DNA of 64,000 nucleotides from Budorcas taxicolor (GCF_023091745.1 NW_026291749.1:160281-224280), one strand, 5' to 3'. Counted from the stretch's first letter, positions 22,933 through 35,174 are shown. Translations and numbers: made by a program. Notes: generated from the letters alone by a model not told the origin.

Positions 22933-23747
22933 ATGGATCTTGGGGTGCTTCTGAGTCTCCCCAGGGGAGTCAGGCCTCGTCTCGAGTGGGGGCATGCACG
23001 TGCGCTTTCCTCCCGAGCTGCAGCAGTAGTGTCACGCTTCCTGTCACGTGGATCAAGGGATCTGTGGCTTTCCCTCGAGGCTGTCCCTCGAGGCTTTCCC
23101 ACGAGGCTTTCCCACAGGGCTGTGCCACGTGCCACCTTGGTGTGAGTCGATCCTCGGCGTGAAATACGAGCCGGTGAAGGGAAAAGAGGTTCCTCTGGAA
23201 TGGACTGAGACATCTGGGGGACTCTTGGAATGGTGGCACGACCCTGGAGTTCCTCTCGCCGTTCCTGTTGAGAGGGCCTCCTCTTGAGATGCGACGGGAA
23301 CGCCGGGAACTCTTTCCCGACGAAGCAGGGAAAGGATCCCTCATCTCGAGCTACGAGGCGGAAACGGGGCTCCTCTGGATGTGGGCGGGACCCTCGTGAT
23401 TCCTCTCGAGTGGAGACGGCTAGGTCGGGGAACTTCTTGATTTGCACCAAGGGTGTGAAGGACCCTTTCGAAGTTCCAGAGGTGAGGTGAGATCAGCCTC
23501 GAGACGCCTCAGCGGAAATGGGCCTCATCTCGCCTGGAGGGGAGAACCTCCTGGATTTTCTCGAGTTGCGGCAGGTCTTCTCGAGTTACGACGGGGACCT
23601 CAGGGACCCGCTCTGGTGGCTCAGGAAAGGCCAGTCCCCATGCGAGTTGCTAGGGGACCTCTTAGGATTCCTCTCCCGTCCATGCCGGGGCCTCAGTCCT
23701 TGTGTGGAGTCGGGGCCGGAACCTGAGGATTCCTCTCCAGTGTTGCC
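22933..23747 (+). repeat. Satellite monomer 29 (815 bp), C-tag
   Basis: Carries aaaTacgag, gtgaggtgAgatc, the same 1-nt deletion gtggctcagg near 23619, and private ctTAggatt. Confidence 0.95.
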
Positions 23748-24563
23748 ATGGATCTTGGGGTGCTTCTGAGGCTCCCCAGGGGAGTCAGGCCTCGTCTCGA
23801 GTGGGGGCATGCACGTGCGCTTTCCTCCCGAGCTGCAGCAGTAGTGTCACGCTTCCTGTCACGTGGATCAAGGGATCTGTGGCTTTCCCTCGAGGCTGTC
23901 CCTCGAGGCTTTCCCACGAGGCTTTCCCACAGGGCTGTGCCACGTGCCACCTTGGTGTGAGTCGATCCTCGGCGTGAAAGACGAGCCGGTGAAGGGAAAA
24001 GAGCTTCCTCTGGAATGGACTGAGACATCTGGGGGACTCTTGGAATGGTGGCACGACCCTGGAGTTCCTCTCGCCGTTCCTGTTGAGAGGGCCTCCTCTT
24101 GAGATGCGACGGGAACGCCGGGAGCTCTTTCCCGAAGAAGCAGGGAAAGGATCCCTCATCTCGAGCTACGAGGCGGAAACGGGGCTCCTCTGGATGTGGG
24201 CGGGACCCTCGTGATTCCTCTCGAGTGGAGACGGCTAGGTCGGGGAACTTCTTGATTTGCACCAAGGGTGTGAAGGACCCTTTCGAAGTTCCAGAGGGGA
24301 GGTGTGATCAGCCTCGAGACGCCTCAGCGGAAATGGGCCTCATCTCGCCTGGAGGGGAGAACCTCCTGGATTTTCTTGAGTTGCGGCAGGTCTTCTCGAG
24401 TTACGACGGGGACCTCAGGGACGCGCTCTGGTGGCCTCAGGAAAGGCCAGTCCGCATGCGAGTTGCTAGGGGACCTCTCGGGATTCCTCTCCCGTCCATG
24501 CCGGGGCCTCAGTCCTTGTGTGGAGTCGGGGCCGGAACCTGAGGATTCCTCTCCAGTGTTGCC
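23748..24563 (+). repeat. Satellite monomer 30, C-tag
   Basis: Variants are ctgagGctcc, gggaGctc, tttctTgag, gacGcgctc and ccGcatgc. Confidence 0.95.
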
Positions 24564-25379
24564 ATGGATCTTGGGGTGCTTCTGAGTCTCCCCAGGGGAG
24601 TCAGGCCTCGTCTCGAGTGGGGGCATGCACGTGCGCTTTCCTCCCGAGCTGCAGCAGTAGTGTCACGCTTCCTGTCACGTGGATCAAGGGATCTGTGGCT
24701 TTCCCTCGAGGCTGTCCCTCGAGGCTTTCCCACGAGGCTTTCCCACAGGGCTGTGCCACGTGCCACCTTGCTGTGAGTCGATCCTCGGCGTGAAAGACGA
24801 GCCGGTGAAGGGAAAAGAGCTTCCTCTGGAATGGACTGAGACATCTGGGGGACTCTTGGAATGGTGGCACGACCCTGGAGTTCCTCTCGCCGTTCCTGTT
24901 GAGAGGGCCTCCTCTTGAGATGCGACGGGAACGCCGGGAACTCTTTCCCGACGAAGCAGGGAAAGGATCCCTCATCTCGAGCTACGAGGCGGAAACGGGG
25001 CTCCTCTGGATGTGGGCGGGACCCTCGTGATTCCTCTCGAGTGGAGACGGCTAGGTCGGGGAACTTCTGGATTTGCACCAAGGGTGTGAAGGACCCTTTC
25101 GAAGTTCCAGAGGTGAGGTGTGATCAGCCTCGAGACGCCTCAGCGGAAATGGGCCTCATCTCGCCTGGAGGGGAGAACCTCCTGGATTTTCTCGAGTTGC
25201 GGCAGGTCTTCTCGAGTTACGACGGGGACCTCAGGGACCCGCTCTGGTGGCCTCAGGAAAGGCCAGTCCCCATGCGAGTTGCTAGGGGACCTCTCAGGAT
25301 TCCTCTCCCGTCCATGCCGGGGCCTCAGTCCTTGTGTGGAGTCGGGGCCGGAACCTGAGGATTCCTCTCCAGTATTGCC
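24564..25379 (+). repeat. Satellite monomer 31, C-tag
   Basis: Carries ttgCtgtg, cttctGgattt, ctcAggatt and ccagtAttgcc. Its 3' third already matches the fourth monomer of the tetramer. Confidence 0.95.
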
Positions 25380-26195
25380 ATGGATCTTGGGGTGCTTCTG
25401 AGTCTCCCCAGGGGAGTCAGGCCTCGTCTCGAGTGGGGGCATGCACGTGCGCTTTCCTCCCGAGCTGCAGCAGTAGTGTCACGCTTCCTGTCACGTGGAT
25501 CAAGGGATCTGTGGCTTTCCCTCGAGGCTGTCCCTCGAGGCTTTCCCACGAGGCTTTCCCACAGGGCTGTGCCACGTGCCACCTTGCTGTGAGTGGATCC
25601 TCGGCGTGACAGACGAGCCGTTGAAGGGAAAAGTGGTTCCTCTGGAATGGACTGAGACATCTGGGGGACTCTTGGAATGGTGGCACGACCCTGGAGTTCC
25701 TCTCGCCGTTCCTGTTGAGAGGGCCTCCTCTTGAGATGCGACGGGAACGCCGGGAACTCTTTCCCGACGAAGCAGGGAAAGGATCCCTCATCTCGAGCTA
25801 CGAGGCGGAAACGGGGCTCCTCTGGATGTGGGCGGGACCCTCGTGATTCCTCTCGAGTGGAGACGGGTATGTCGGGGAACTTCTTGATTTGCACCAAGGG
25901 TGTGAAGGACCCTTTCGAAGTTCCAGAGGTGAGGTGTGATCAGCCTCCAGACGCCTCAGCGGAAATGGGCCTCATCTCGCCTGGAGGGGAGAACCTCCTG
26001 GATTTTCTCCAGTTGCGGCAGGTCTTCTCGAGTTACGACGGGGACCACAGGGACCCCCACTGGTGGCCTCAGGAAAGGCCAGTCCCCATGCGAGTTGCTA
26101 GGGGACCTCTCAGGATTCCTCTCCCGTCCATGCCGAGGCCTCAGTCCTTGTGTGGAGTTGGGGCCGGAACCTGAGGATTCCTCTCCAGTGTTGCC
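25380..26195 (+). repeat. Satellite monomer 32 (tetramer position 1)
   Basis: Carries gagtGgatcc, gtgaCagacg, cctcCagacg, the K-tag, atgccgAgg and gagtTgggg. gccgTtgaag is private. Confidence 0.95.
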
Positions 26196-27011
26196 ATGGA
26201 TCTTGGGGTGCTTCTGAGTCTCCCCAGGGGAGTCAGGCCTCGTCTCGAGTGGGGGCATGCACGTGCGCTTTCCTCCCGAGCTGCAGCAGTAGTGTCACGC
26301 TTCCTGTCACGTGGATCAAGGGATCTGTGGCTTTCCCTCGAGGCTGTCCCTCGAGGCTTTCCCACGAGGCTTTCCCACAGGGCTGTGCCACGTGCCACCT
26401 TGGTGTGAGTCGATCCTCGGCGTGAAAGACGAGCCGGTGAAGGGAAAAGAGCTTCCTCTGGAATGGACTGAGACATCTGGGGGACTCTTGGAATGGTGGC
26501 ACGACCCTGGAGTTCCTCTCGCCGTTCCTGTTGAGAGGGCCTCCTCTTGAGATGCGACGGGAACGCCGGGAACTCTTTCCCGACGAAGCAGGGAAAGGAT
26601 CCCTCATCTCGAGCTACGAGGCGGAAAAGGGGCTCCTCTGGATGTGGGCGGGACCCTCGTGATTCCTCTCGAGTGGAGACGGCTAGGTCGGGGAACTTCT
26701 TGATTTGCACCAAGGGTGTGAAGGACCCTTTCGAAGTTCCAGAGGGGAGGTGTGATCAGCCTCGAGACGCCTCAGCGGAAATGGGCCTCATCTCGCCTGG
26801 AGGGGAGAACCTCCTGGATTTTCTCGAGTTGCGGCAGGTCTTCTCGAGTTACGACGGGGACCTCAGGGACCCGCTCTGGTGGCCTCAGGAAAGGCCAGTC
26901 CCCATGCGAGTTGCTAGGGGACCTCTCGGGATTCCTCTCCCGTCCATGCCGGGGCCTCAGTCCTTGTGTGGAGTCGGGGCCGGAACCTGAGGATTCCTCT
27001 CCAGTGTTGCC
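26196..27011 (+). repeat. Satellite monomer 33 (tetramer position 2), C-tag
   Basis: Carries gcggaaaAgggg, which disrupts the CENP-B-like half-site. Confidence 0.95.
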
Positions 27012-27827
27012 ATGGATCTTGGGGTGCTTCTGAGTCTCCCCAGGGGAGTCAGGCCTCGTCTCGAGTGGGGGCATGCACGTGCGCTTTCCTCCCGAGCTGC
27101 AGCATTAGTGTCACGCTTCCTGTCACGTGGATCAAGGGATCTGTGGCTTTCCCTCGAGGCTGTCCCTCGAGGCTTTCCCACGAGGCTTTCCCACAGGGCT
27201 GTGCCACGTGCCACCTTGGTGTGAGTCGATCCTCGGCGTGAAAGACGAGCCGGTGAAGGGAAAAGAGGTTCCTCTGGAATGGACTGAGACATCTGGGGGA
27301 CTCTTGGAATGGTGGCACGACCCTGGAGTTCCTCTCGCCGTTCCTGTTGAGAGGTCCTCCTCTTGAGATGCGACGGGAACGCCGGGAACTCTTTCCCGAC
27401 GAAGCAGGGAAAGGATCCCTCATCTCGAGCTACGAGGCGGAAACGGGGCTCCTCTGGATGTGGGCGGGACCCTCGTGATTCCTCTCGAGTGGAGACGGCT
27501 AGGTCGGGGAACTTCTTGATTTGCACCAAGGGTGTGAAGGACCCTTTCGAAGTTCCAGAGGGGAGGTGTGATCAGCCTCGAGACGCCTCAGCGGAAATGG
27601 GCCTCATCTCGCCTGGAGGGGAGAACCTCCTGGATTTTCTCGAGTTGCGGCAGGTCTTCTCGAGTTACGACGGGGACCTCAGGGACCCGCTCTGGTGGCC
27701 TCAGGAAAGGCCAGTCCCCATGCGAGTTGCTAGGGGACCTCTCAGGATTCCTCTCCCGTCCATGCCGGGGCCTCAGTCCTTGTGTGGAGTCGGGGCCGGA
27801 ACCTGAGGATTCCTCTCCAGTGTTGCC
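27012..27827 (+). repeat. Satellite monomer 34 (tetramer position 3), C-tag
   Basis: Carries gcagcaTtag and gagaggTcctcc. Confidence 0.95.
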
Positions 27828-28644
27828 ATGGATCTTGGGGTGCTTCTGAGTCTCCCCAGGGGAGTCAGGCCTCGTCTCGAGTGGGGGCATGCACGTGCGC
27901 TTTCCTCCCGAGCTGCAGCAGTAGTGTCACGCTTCCTGTCACGTGGATCAAGGGATCTGTGGCTTTCCCTCGAGGCTGTCCCTCGAGGCTTTCCCACGAG
28001 GCTTTCCCACAGGGCTGTGCCACGTGCCACCTTGCTGTGAGTCGATCCTCGGCGTGAAAGACGAGCCGGTGAAGGGAAAAGAGGTTCCTCTGGAATGGAC
28101 TGAGACATCTGGGGGACTCTTGGAATGGTGGGCACGACCCTGGAGTTCCTCTCGCCGTTCCTGTTGAGAGGGCCTCCTCTTGAGATGCGACGGGAACGCC
28201 GGGAACTCTTTCCCGACGAAGCAGGGAAAGGATCCCTCATCTCGAGCTACGAGGCGGAAACGGGGCTCCTCTGGATGTGGGCGGGACCCTCGTGATTCCT
28301 CTCGAGTGGAGACGGCTAGGTCGGGGAACTTCTTGATTTGCACCAAGGGTGTGAAGGACCCTTTCGAAGTTCCAGAGGGGAGGTGTGATCAGCCTCGAGA
28401 CGCCTCAGCGGAAATGGGCCTCATCTCGCCTGGAGGGGAGAACCTCCTGGATTTTCTCGAGTTGCGGCAGGTCTTCTCGAGTTACGACGGGGACCTCAGG
28501 GACCCGCTCTGGTGGCCTCAGGAAAGGCCAGTCCCCATGCGAGTTGCTAGGGGACCTCTCAGGATTCCTCTCCCGTCCATGCCGGGGCCTCAGTCCTTGT
28601 GTGGAGTCGGGGCCGGAACCTGAGGATTCCTCTCCAGTATTGCC
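27828..28644 (+). repeat. Satellite monomer 35 (tetramer position 4, 817 bp), C-tag
   Basis: Carries ttgCtgtg, an inserted G near 28131 (gtgGgcacg) and ccagtAttgcc. Confidence 0.95.
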
Positions 28645-29460
28645 ATGGATCTTGGGGTGCTTCTGAGTCTCCCCAGGGGAGTCAGGCCTCGTCTCGAGTG
28701 GGGGCATGCACGTGCGCTTTCCTCCCGAGCTGCAGCAGTAGTGTCACGCTTCCTGTCACGTGGATCAAGGGATCTGTGGCTTTCCCTCGAGGCTGTCCCT
28801 CGAGGCTTTCCCACGAGGCTTTCCCACAGGGCTGTGCCACGTGCCACCTTGCTGTGAGTGGATCCTCGGCGTGACAGACGAGCCGGTGAAGGGAAAAGAG
28901 GTTCCTCTGGAATGGACTGAGACATCTGGGGGACTCTTGGAATGGTGGCACGACCCTGGAGTTCCTCTCGCCGTTCCTGTTGAGAGGGCCTCCTCTTGAG
29001 ATGCGACGGGAACGCCGGGAACTCTTTCCCGACGAAGCAGGGAAAGGATCCCTCATCTCGAGCTACGAGGCGGAAACGGGGCTCCTCTGGATGTGGGCGG
29101 GACCCTCGTGATTCCTCTCGAGTGGAGACGGGTATGTCGGGGAACTTCTTGATTTGCACCAAGGGTGTGAAGGACCCTTTCGAAGTTCCAGAGGTGAGGT
29201 GTGGATCAGCCTCCAGACGCCTCAGCGGAAATGGGCCTCATCTCGCCTGGAGGGGAGAACCTCCTGGATTTTCTCCAGTTGCGGCAGGTCTTCTCGAGTT
29301 ACGACGGGGACCACAGGGACCCCCACTGGTGGCCTCAGGAAAGGCCAGTCCCCATGCGAGTTGCTAGGGGACCTCTCAGGATTCCTCTCCCGTCCATGCC
29401 GAGGCCTCAGTCCTTGTGTGGAGTTGGGGCCGGAACCTGAGGATTCCTCTCAGTGTTGCC
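28645..29460 (+). repeat. Satellite monomer 36 (tetramer position 1)
   Basis: Length stays at 816 bp only because +1 near 29202 and -1 near 29449 compensate. Otherwise it matches 25380 and 31911. Confidence 0.95.
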
Positions 29461-30275
29461 ATGGATCTTGGGGTGCTTCTGAGTCTCCCCAGGGGAGTCA
29501 GGCCTCGTCTCGAGTGGGGGCATGCACGTGCGCTTTCCTCCCGAGCTGCAGCAGTAGTGTCACGCTTCCTGTCACGTGGATCAAGGGATCTGTGGCTTTC
29601 CCTCGAGGCTGTCCCTCGAGGCTTTCCCACGAGGCTTTCCCACAGGGCTGTGCCACGTGCCACCTTGGTGTGAGTCGATCCTCGGCGTGAAAGACGAGCC
29701 GGTGAAGGGAAAAGAGCTTCCTCTGGAATGGACTGAGACATCTGGGGGACTCTTGGAATGGTGGCACGACCCTGGAGTTCCTCTCGCCGTTCCTGTTGAG
29801 AGGGCCTCCTCTTGAGATGCGACGGGAACGCCGGGAACTCTTTCCCGACGAAGCAGGGAAAGGATCCCTCATCTCGAGCTACGAGGCGGAAAAGGGGCTC
29901 CTCTGGATGTGGGCGGGACCCTCGTGATTCCTCTCGAGTGGAGACGGCTAGGTCGGGGAACTTCTTGATTTGCACCAAGGGTGTGAAGGACCCTTTCGAA
30001 GTTCCAGAGGGGAGGTGTGATCAGCCTCGAGACGCCTCAGCGGAAATGGGCCTCATCTCGCCTGGAGGGGAGAACCTCCTGGATTTTCTCGAGTTGCGGC
30101 AGGTCTTCTCGAGTTACGACGGGGACCTCAGGGACCCGCTCTGGTGGCCTCAGGAAAGGCCAGTCCCCATGCGAGTTGCTAGGGGACCTCTCGGATTCCT
30201 CTCCCGTCCATGCCGGGGCCTCAGTCCTTGTGTGGAGTCGGGGCCGGAACCTGAGGATTCCTCTCCAGTGTTGCC
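29461..30275 (+). repeat. Satellite monomer 37 (tetramer position 2, 815 bp), C-tag
   Basis: Carries gcggaaaAgggg and a 1-nt deletion ctcggattcc near 30191. Confidence 0.95.
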
Positions 30276-31091
30276 ATGGATCTTGGGGTGCTTCTGAGTC
30301 TCCCCAGGGGAGTCAGGCCTCGTCTCGAGTGGGGGCATGCACGTGCGCTTTCCTCCCGAGCTGCAGCATTAGTGTCACGCTTCCTGTCACGTGGATCAAG
30401 GGATCTGTGGCTTTCCCTCGAGGCTGTCCCTCGAGGCTTTCCCACGAGGCTTTCCCACAGGGCTGTGCCACGTGCCACCTTGGTGTGAGTCGATCCTCGG
30501 CGTGAAAGACGAGCCGGTGAAGGGAAAAGAGGTTCCTCTGGAATGGACTGAGACATCTGGGGGACTCTTGGAATGGTGGCACGACCCTGGAGTTCCTCTC
30601 GCCGTTCCTGTTGAGAGGTCCTCCTCTTGAGATGCGACGGGAACGCCGGGAACTCTTTCCCGACGAAGCAGGGAAAGGATCCCTCATCTCGAGCTACGAG
30701 GCGGAAACGGGGCTCCTCTGGATGTGGGCGGGACCCTCGTGATTCCTCTCGAGTGGAGACGGCTAGGTCGGGGAACTTCTTGATTTGCACCAAGGGTGTG
30801 AAGGACCCTTTCGAAGTTCCAGAGGGGAGGTGTGATCAGCCTCGAGACGCCTCAGCGGAAATGGGCCTCATCTCGCCTGGAGGGGAGAACCTCCTGGATT
30901 TTCTCGAGTTGCGGCAGGTCTTCTCGAGTTACGACGGGGACCTCAGGGACCCGCTCTGGTGGCCTCAGGAAAGGCCAGTCCCCATGCGAGTTGCTAGGGG
31001 ACCTCTCAGGATTCCTCTCCCGTCCATGCCGGGGCCTCAGTCCTTGTGTGGAGTCGGGGCCGGAACCTGAGGATTCCTCTCCAGTGTTGCC
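30276..31091 (+). repeat. Satellite monomer 38 (tetramer position 3), C-tag
   Basis: Carries gcagcaTtag and gagaggTcctcc, as at 27012. Confidence 0.95.
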
Positions 31092-31910
31092 ATGGATCTT
31101 GGGGTGCTTCTGAGTCTCCCCAGGGGAGTCAGGCCTCGTCTCGAGTGGGGGCATGCACGTGCGCTTTCCTCCCGAGCTGCAGCAGTAGTGTCACGCTTCC
31201 TGTCACGTGGATCAAGGGATCTGTGGCTTTCCCTCGAGGCTGTCCCTCGAGGCTTTCCCACGAGGCTTTCCCACAGGGCTGTGCCACGTGCCACCTTGCT
31301 GTGAGTCGATCCTCGGCGTGAAAGACGAGCCGGTGAAGGGAAAAGAGGTTCCTCTGGAATGGACTGAGACATCTGGGGGACTCTTGGAATGGTGGGCACG
31401 ACCCTGGAGTTCCTCTCGCCGTTCCTGTTGAGAGGGCCTCCTCTTGAGATGCGACGGGAACGCCGGGAACTCTTTCCCGACGAAGCAGGGAAAGGATCCC
31501 TCATCTCGAGCTACGAGGCGGAAACGGGGCTCCTCTGGATGTGGGCGGGACCCTCGTGATTCCTCTCGAGTGGAGACGGCTAGGTCGGGGAACTTCTTGA
31601 TTTGCACCAAGGGTGTGAAGGACCCTTTCGAAGTTCCAGAGGGGAGGTGTGATCAGCCTCGAGACGCCTCAGCGGAAATGGGCCTCATCTCGCCTCTGGA
31701 GGGGAGAACCTCCTGGATTTTCTCGAGTTGCGGCAGGTCTTCTCGAGTTACGACGGGGACCTCAGGGACCCGCTCTGGTGGCCTCAGGAAAGGCCAGTCC
31801 CCATGCGAGTTGCTAGGGGACCTCTCAGGATTCCTCTCCCGTCCATGCCGGGGCCTCAGTCCTTGTGTGGAGTCGGGGCCGGAACCTGAGGATTCCTCTC
31901 CAGTATTGCC
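31092..31910 (+). repeat. Satellite monomer 39 (tetramer position 4, 819 bp), C-tag
   Basis: Carries the inserted G near 31395 and a CT duplication near 31695. Confidence 0.95.
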
Positions 31911-32726
31911 ATGGATCTTGGGGTGCTTCTGAGTCTCCCCAGGGGAGTCAGGCCTCGTCTCGAGTGGGGGCATGCACGTGCGCTTTCCTCCCGAGCTGCA
32001 GCAGTAGTGTCACGCTTCCTGTCACGTGGATCAAGGGATCTGTGGCTTTCCCTCGAGGCTGTCCCTCGAGGCTTTCCCACGAGGCTTTCCCACAGGGCTG
32101 TGCCACGTGCCACCTTGCTGTGAGTGGATCCTCGGCGTGACAGACGAGCCGGTGAAGGGAAAAGAGGTTCCTCTGGAATGGACTGAGACATCTGGGGGAC
32201 TCTTGGAATGGTGGCACGACCCTGGAGTTCCTCTCGCCGTTCCTGTTGAGAGGGCCTCCTCTTGAGATGCGACGGGAACGCCGGGAACTCTTTCCCGACG
32301 AAGCAGGGAAAGGATCCCTCATCTCGAGCTACGAGGCGGAAACGGGGCTCCTCTGGATGTGGGCGGGACCCTCGTGATTCCTCTCGAGTGGAGACGGGTA
32401 TGTCGGGGAACTTCTTGATTTGCACCAAGGGTGTGAAGGACCCTTTCGAAGTTCCAGAGGTGAGGTGTGATCAGCCTCCAGACGCCTCAGCGGAAATGGG
32501 CCTCATCTCGCCTGGAGGGGAGAACCTCCTGGATTTTCTCCAGTTGCGGCAGGTCTTCTCGAGTTACGACGGGGACCACAGGGACCCCCACTGGTGGCCT
32601 CAGGAAAGGCCAGTCCCCATGCGAGTTGCTAGGGGACCTCTCAGGATTCCTCTCCCGTCCATGCCGAGGCCTCAGTCCTTGTGTGGAGTTGGGGCCGGAA
32701 CCTGAGGATTCCTCTCCAGTGTTGCC
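31911..32726 (+). repeat. Satellite monomer 40 (tetramer position 1)
   Basis: Carries gagtGgatcc, gtgaCagacg, cctcCagacg and the K-tag, with no indels. Confidence 0.95.
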
Positions 32727-33165
32727 ATGGATCTTGGGGTGCTTCTGAGTCTCCCCAGGGGAGTCAGGCCTCGTCTCGAGTGGGGGCATGCACGTGCGCT
32801 TTCCTCCCGAGCTGCAGCAGTAGTGTCACGCTTCCTGTCACGTGGATCAAGGGATCTGTGGCTTTCCCTCGAGGCTGTCCCTCGAGGCTTTCCCACGAGG
32901 CTTTCCCACAGGGCTGTGCCACGTGCCACCTTGGTGTGAGTCGATCCTCGGCGTGAAAGACGAGCCGGTGAAGGGAAAAGAGCTTCCTCTGGAATGGACT
33001 GAGACATCTGGGGGACTCTTGGAATGGTGGCACGACCCTGGAGTTCCTCTCACCGTTCCTGTTGAGAGGGCCTCCTCTTGAGATGCGACGGGAACGCCGG
33101 GAACTCTTTCCCGACGAAGCAGGGAAAGGATCCCTCATCTCGAGCTACGAGGCGGAAAAGGGGCT
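31911..33165 (+). repeat. Tetrameric HOR, copy 3 (partial)
   Basis: The first monomer and the first half of the second follow the HOR order (gtgaCagacg, K-tag, gcggaaaAgggg at about 33155). The next monomer lacks the gcagcattag marker expected near 33631 and carries gccaGgtgcc instead. The HOR therefore ends between 33165 and 33631. Confidence 0.8.
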
Positions 33166-33542
33166 CCTCTGGATGTGGGCGGGACCCTCGTGATTCCTCT
33201 CGAGTGGAGACGGCTAGGTCGGGGAACTTCTTGATTTGCACCAAGGGTGTGAAGGACCCTTTCGAAGTTCCAGAGGGGAGGTGTGATCAGCCTCGAGACG
33301 CCTCAGCGGAAATGGGCCTCATCTCGCCTGGAGGGGAGAACCTCCTGGATTTTCTCGAGTTGCGGCAGGTCTTCTCGAGTTACGACGGGGACCTCAGGGA
33401 CCCGCTCTGGTGGCCTCAGGAAAGGCCAGTCCCCATGCGAGTTGCTAGGGGACCTCTCGGGATTCCTCTCCCGTCCATGCCGGGGCCTCAGTCCTTGTGT
33501 GGAGTCGGGGCCGGAACCTGAGGATTCCTCTCCAGTGTTGCC
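32727..33542 (+). repeat. Satellite monomer 41 (tetramer position 2), C-tag
   Basis: Carries gcggaaaAgggg. cctctcAccg near 33052 is private. Confidence 0.95.
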
Positions 33543-34358
33543 ATGGATCTTGGGGTGCTTCTGAGTCTCCCCAGGGGAGTCAGGCCTCGTCTCGAGTGGG
33601 GGCATGCACGTGCGCTTTCCTCCCGAGCTGCAGCAGTAGTGTCACGCTTCCTGTCACGTGGATCAAGGGATCTGTGGCTTTCCCTCGAGGCTGTCCCTCG
33701 AGGCTTTCCCACGAGGCTTTCCCACAGGGCTGTGCCAGGTGCCACCTTGGTGTGAGTCGATCCTCGGCGTGAAAGACGAGCCGGTGAAGGGAAAAGAGCT
33801 TCCTCTGGAATGGACTGAGACATCTGGGGGACTCTTGGCATGGTGGCACGACCCTGGAGTTCCTCTCGCCGTTCCTGTTGAGAGGGCCTCCTCTTGAGAT
33901 GCGACGGGAACGCCGGGAACTCTTTCCCGAAGAAGCAGGGAAAGGATCCCTCATCTCGAGCTACGAGGCGGAAACGGGGCTCCTCTGGATGTGGGCGGGA
34001 CCCTCGTGATTCCTCTCGAGTGGAGACGGGTATGTCGGGGAACTTCTTGATTTGCACCAAGGGTGTGAAGGACCCTTTCGAAGTTCCAGAGGGGAGGTGT
34101 GATCAGGCTCGAGACGCCTCAGCGGAAATGGGCCTCATCTCGCCTGGAGGGGAGAACCTCCTGGATTTTCTCGAGTTGCGGCAGGTCTTCTCGAGTTACG
34201 ACGGGGACCTCAGGGACCCGCTCTGGTGGCCTCAGGAAAGGCCAGTCCCCATGCGAGTTGCTAGGGGACCTCTCGGGATTCCTCTCCCGTCCATGCCGGG
34301 GCCTCAGTCCTTGTGTGGAGTCGGGGCCGGAACCTGAGGATTCCTCTCCAGTGTTGCC
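33543..34358 (+). repeat. Satellite monomer 42
   Basis: Carries gccaGgtgcc, as at 13958 and 17222. cttggCatgg and gatcagGctcg are private. Confidence 0.95.
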
Positions 34359-35174
34359 ATGGATCTTGGGGTGCTTCTGAGTCTCCCCAGGGGAGTCAGG
34401 GCTCGTCTCGAGTGGGGGCATGCACGTGCGCTTTCCTCCCGAGCTGCAGCAGAAGTGTCACGCTTCCTGTCACGTGGATCAAGGGATCTGTGGCTTTCCC
34501 TCGAGGCTGTCCCTCGAGGCTTTCCCACGAGGCTTTCCCACAGGGCTGTGCCACGTGCCACCTTGCTGTGAGTCGATCCTCGGCGTGACAGACGAGCCGG
34601 TGAAGGGAAAAGAGGTTCCTCTGGAATGGACTGAGACATCTGGGGGACTCTTCGAATGGTGGCACGACCCTGGAGTTCCTCTCGCCATTCCTGTTGAGAG
34701 GGCCTCCTCTTGAGATGCGACGGGAACGCCGGGAACTCTTTCCCGACGAAGCAGGGAAAGGATCCCTCATCTCGAGCTACGAGGCGGAAACGGGGCTCCT
34801 CTGGATGTGGGCGGGACCCTCGTGATTCCTCTCGAGTGGAGACGGCTAGGTCGGGGAACTTCTTGATTTGCACCAAGGGTGTGAAGGACCCTTTCGAAGT
34901 TCCAGAGGTGAGGTGTGATCAGCCTCGAGACGCCTCAGCGGAAATGGGCCTCATCTCGCCTGGAGGGGAGAACCTCCTGGATTTTCTCGAGTTGCGGCAG
35001 GTCTTCTCGAGTTACGACGGGGACCACAGGGACCCCCACTGGTGGCCTCAGGAAAGGCCAGTCCCCATGCGAGTTGCTAGGGGACCTCTCGGGATTCCTC
35101 TCCCGTCCATGCCGGGGCCTCAGTCCTTGTGTGGAGTCGGGGCCGGAACCTGAGGATTCCTCTCCAGTGTTGCC
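34359..35174 (+). repeat. Satellite monomer 43, C-tag and K-tag
   Basis: Carries gcagAagtg, gtgaCagacg, cttCgaatgg and cgccAttcc. The last is shared with 18854. Confidence 0.95.

Larger units (their letters stand above)
25380..28644 (+). repeat. Tetrameric HOR, copy 1
   Basis: Four monomers in fixed order. The first has gagtGgatcc, gtgaCagacg and the K-tag. The second has gcggaaaAgggg. The third has gcagcaTtag and gagaggTcctcc. The fourth has ttgCtgtg and the inserted G in gtgGgcacg. Private to this copy are gccgTtgaag and aaagTggttcc near 25620. The length is 3,265 bp. Confidence 0.85.
28645..31910 (+). repeat. Tetrameric HOR, copy 2 (indel-bearing)
   Basis: It has the same four monomer haplotypes as copy 1, over 3,266 bp. 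It carries private small indels: +G at gtgtGgatcag (~29202), -1 at ctctcagtg (~29449), -1 at ctcggattcc (~30191) and +CT at cgcctCTgga (~31695). The inserted G in its fourth monomer is shared with copy 1. Confidence 0.85.
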
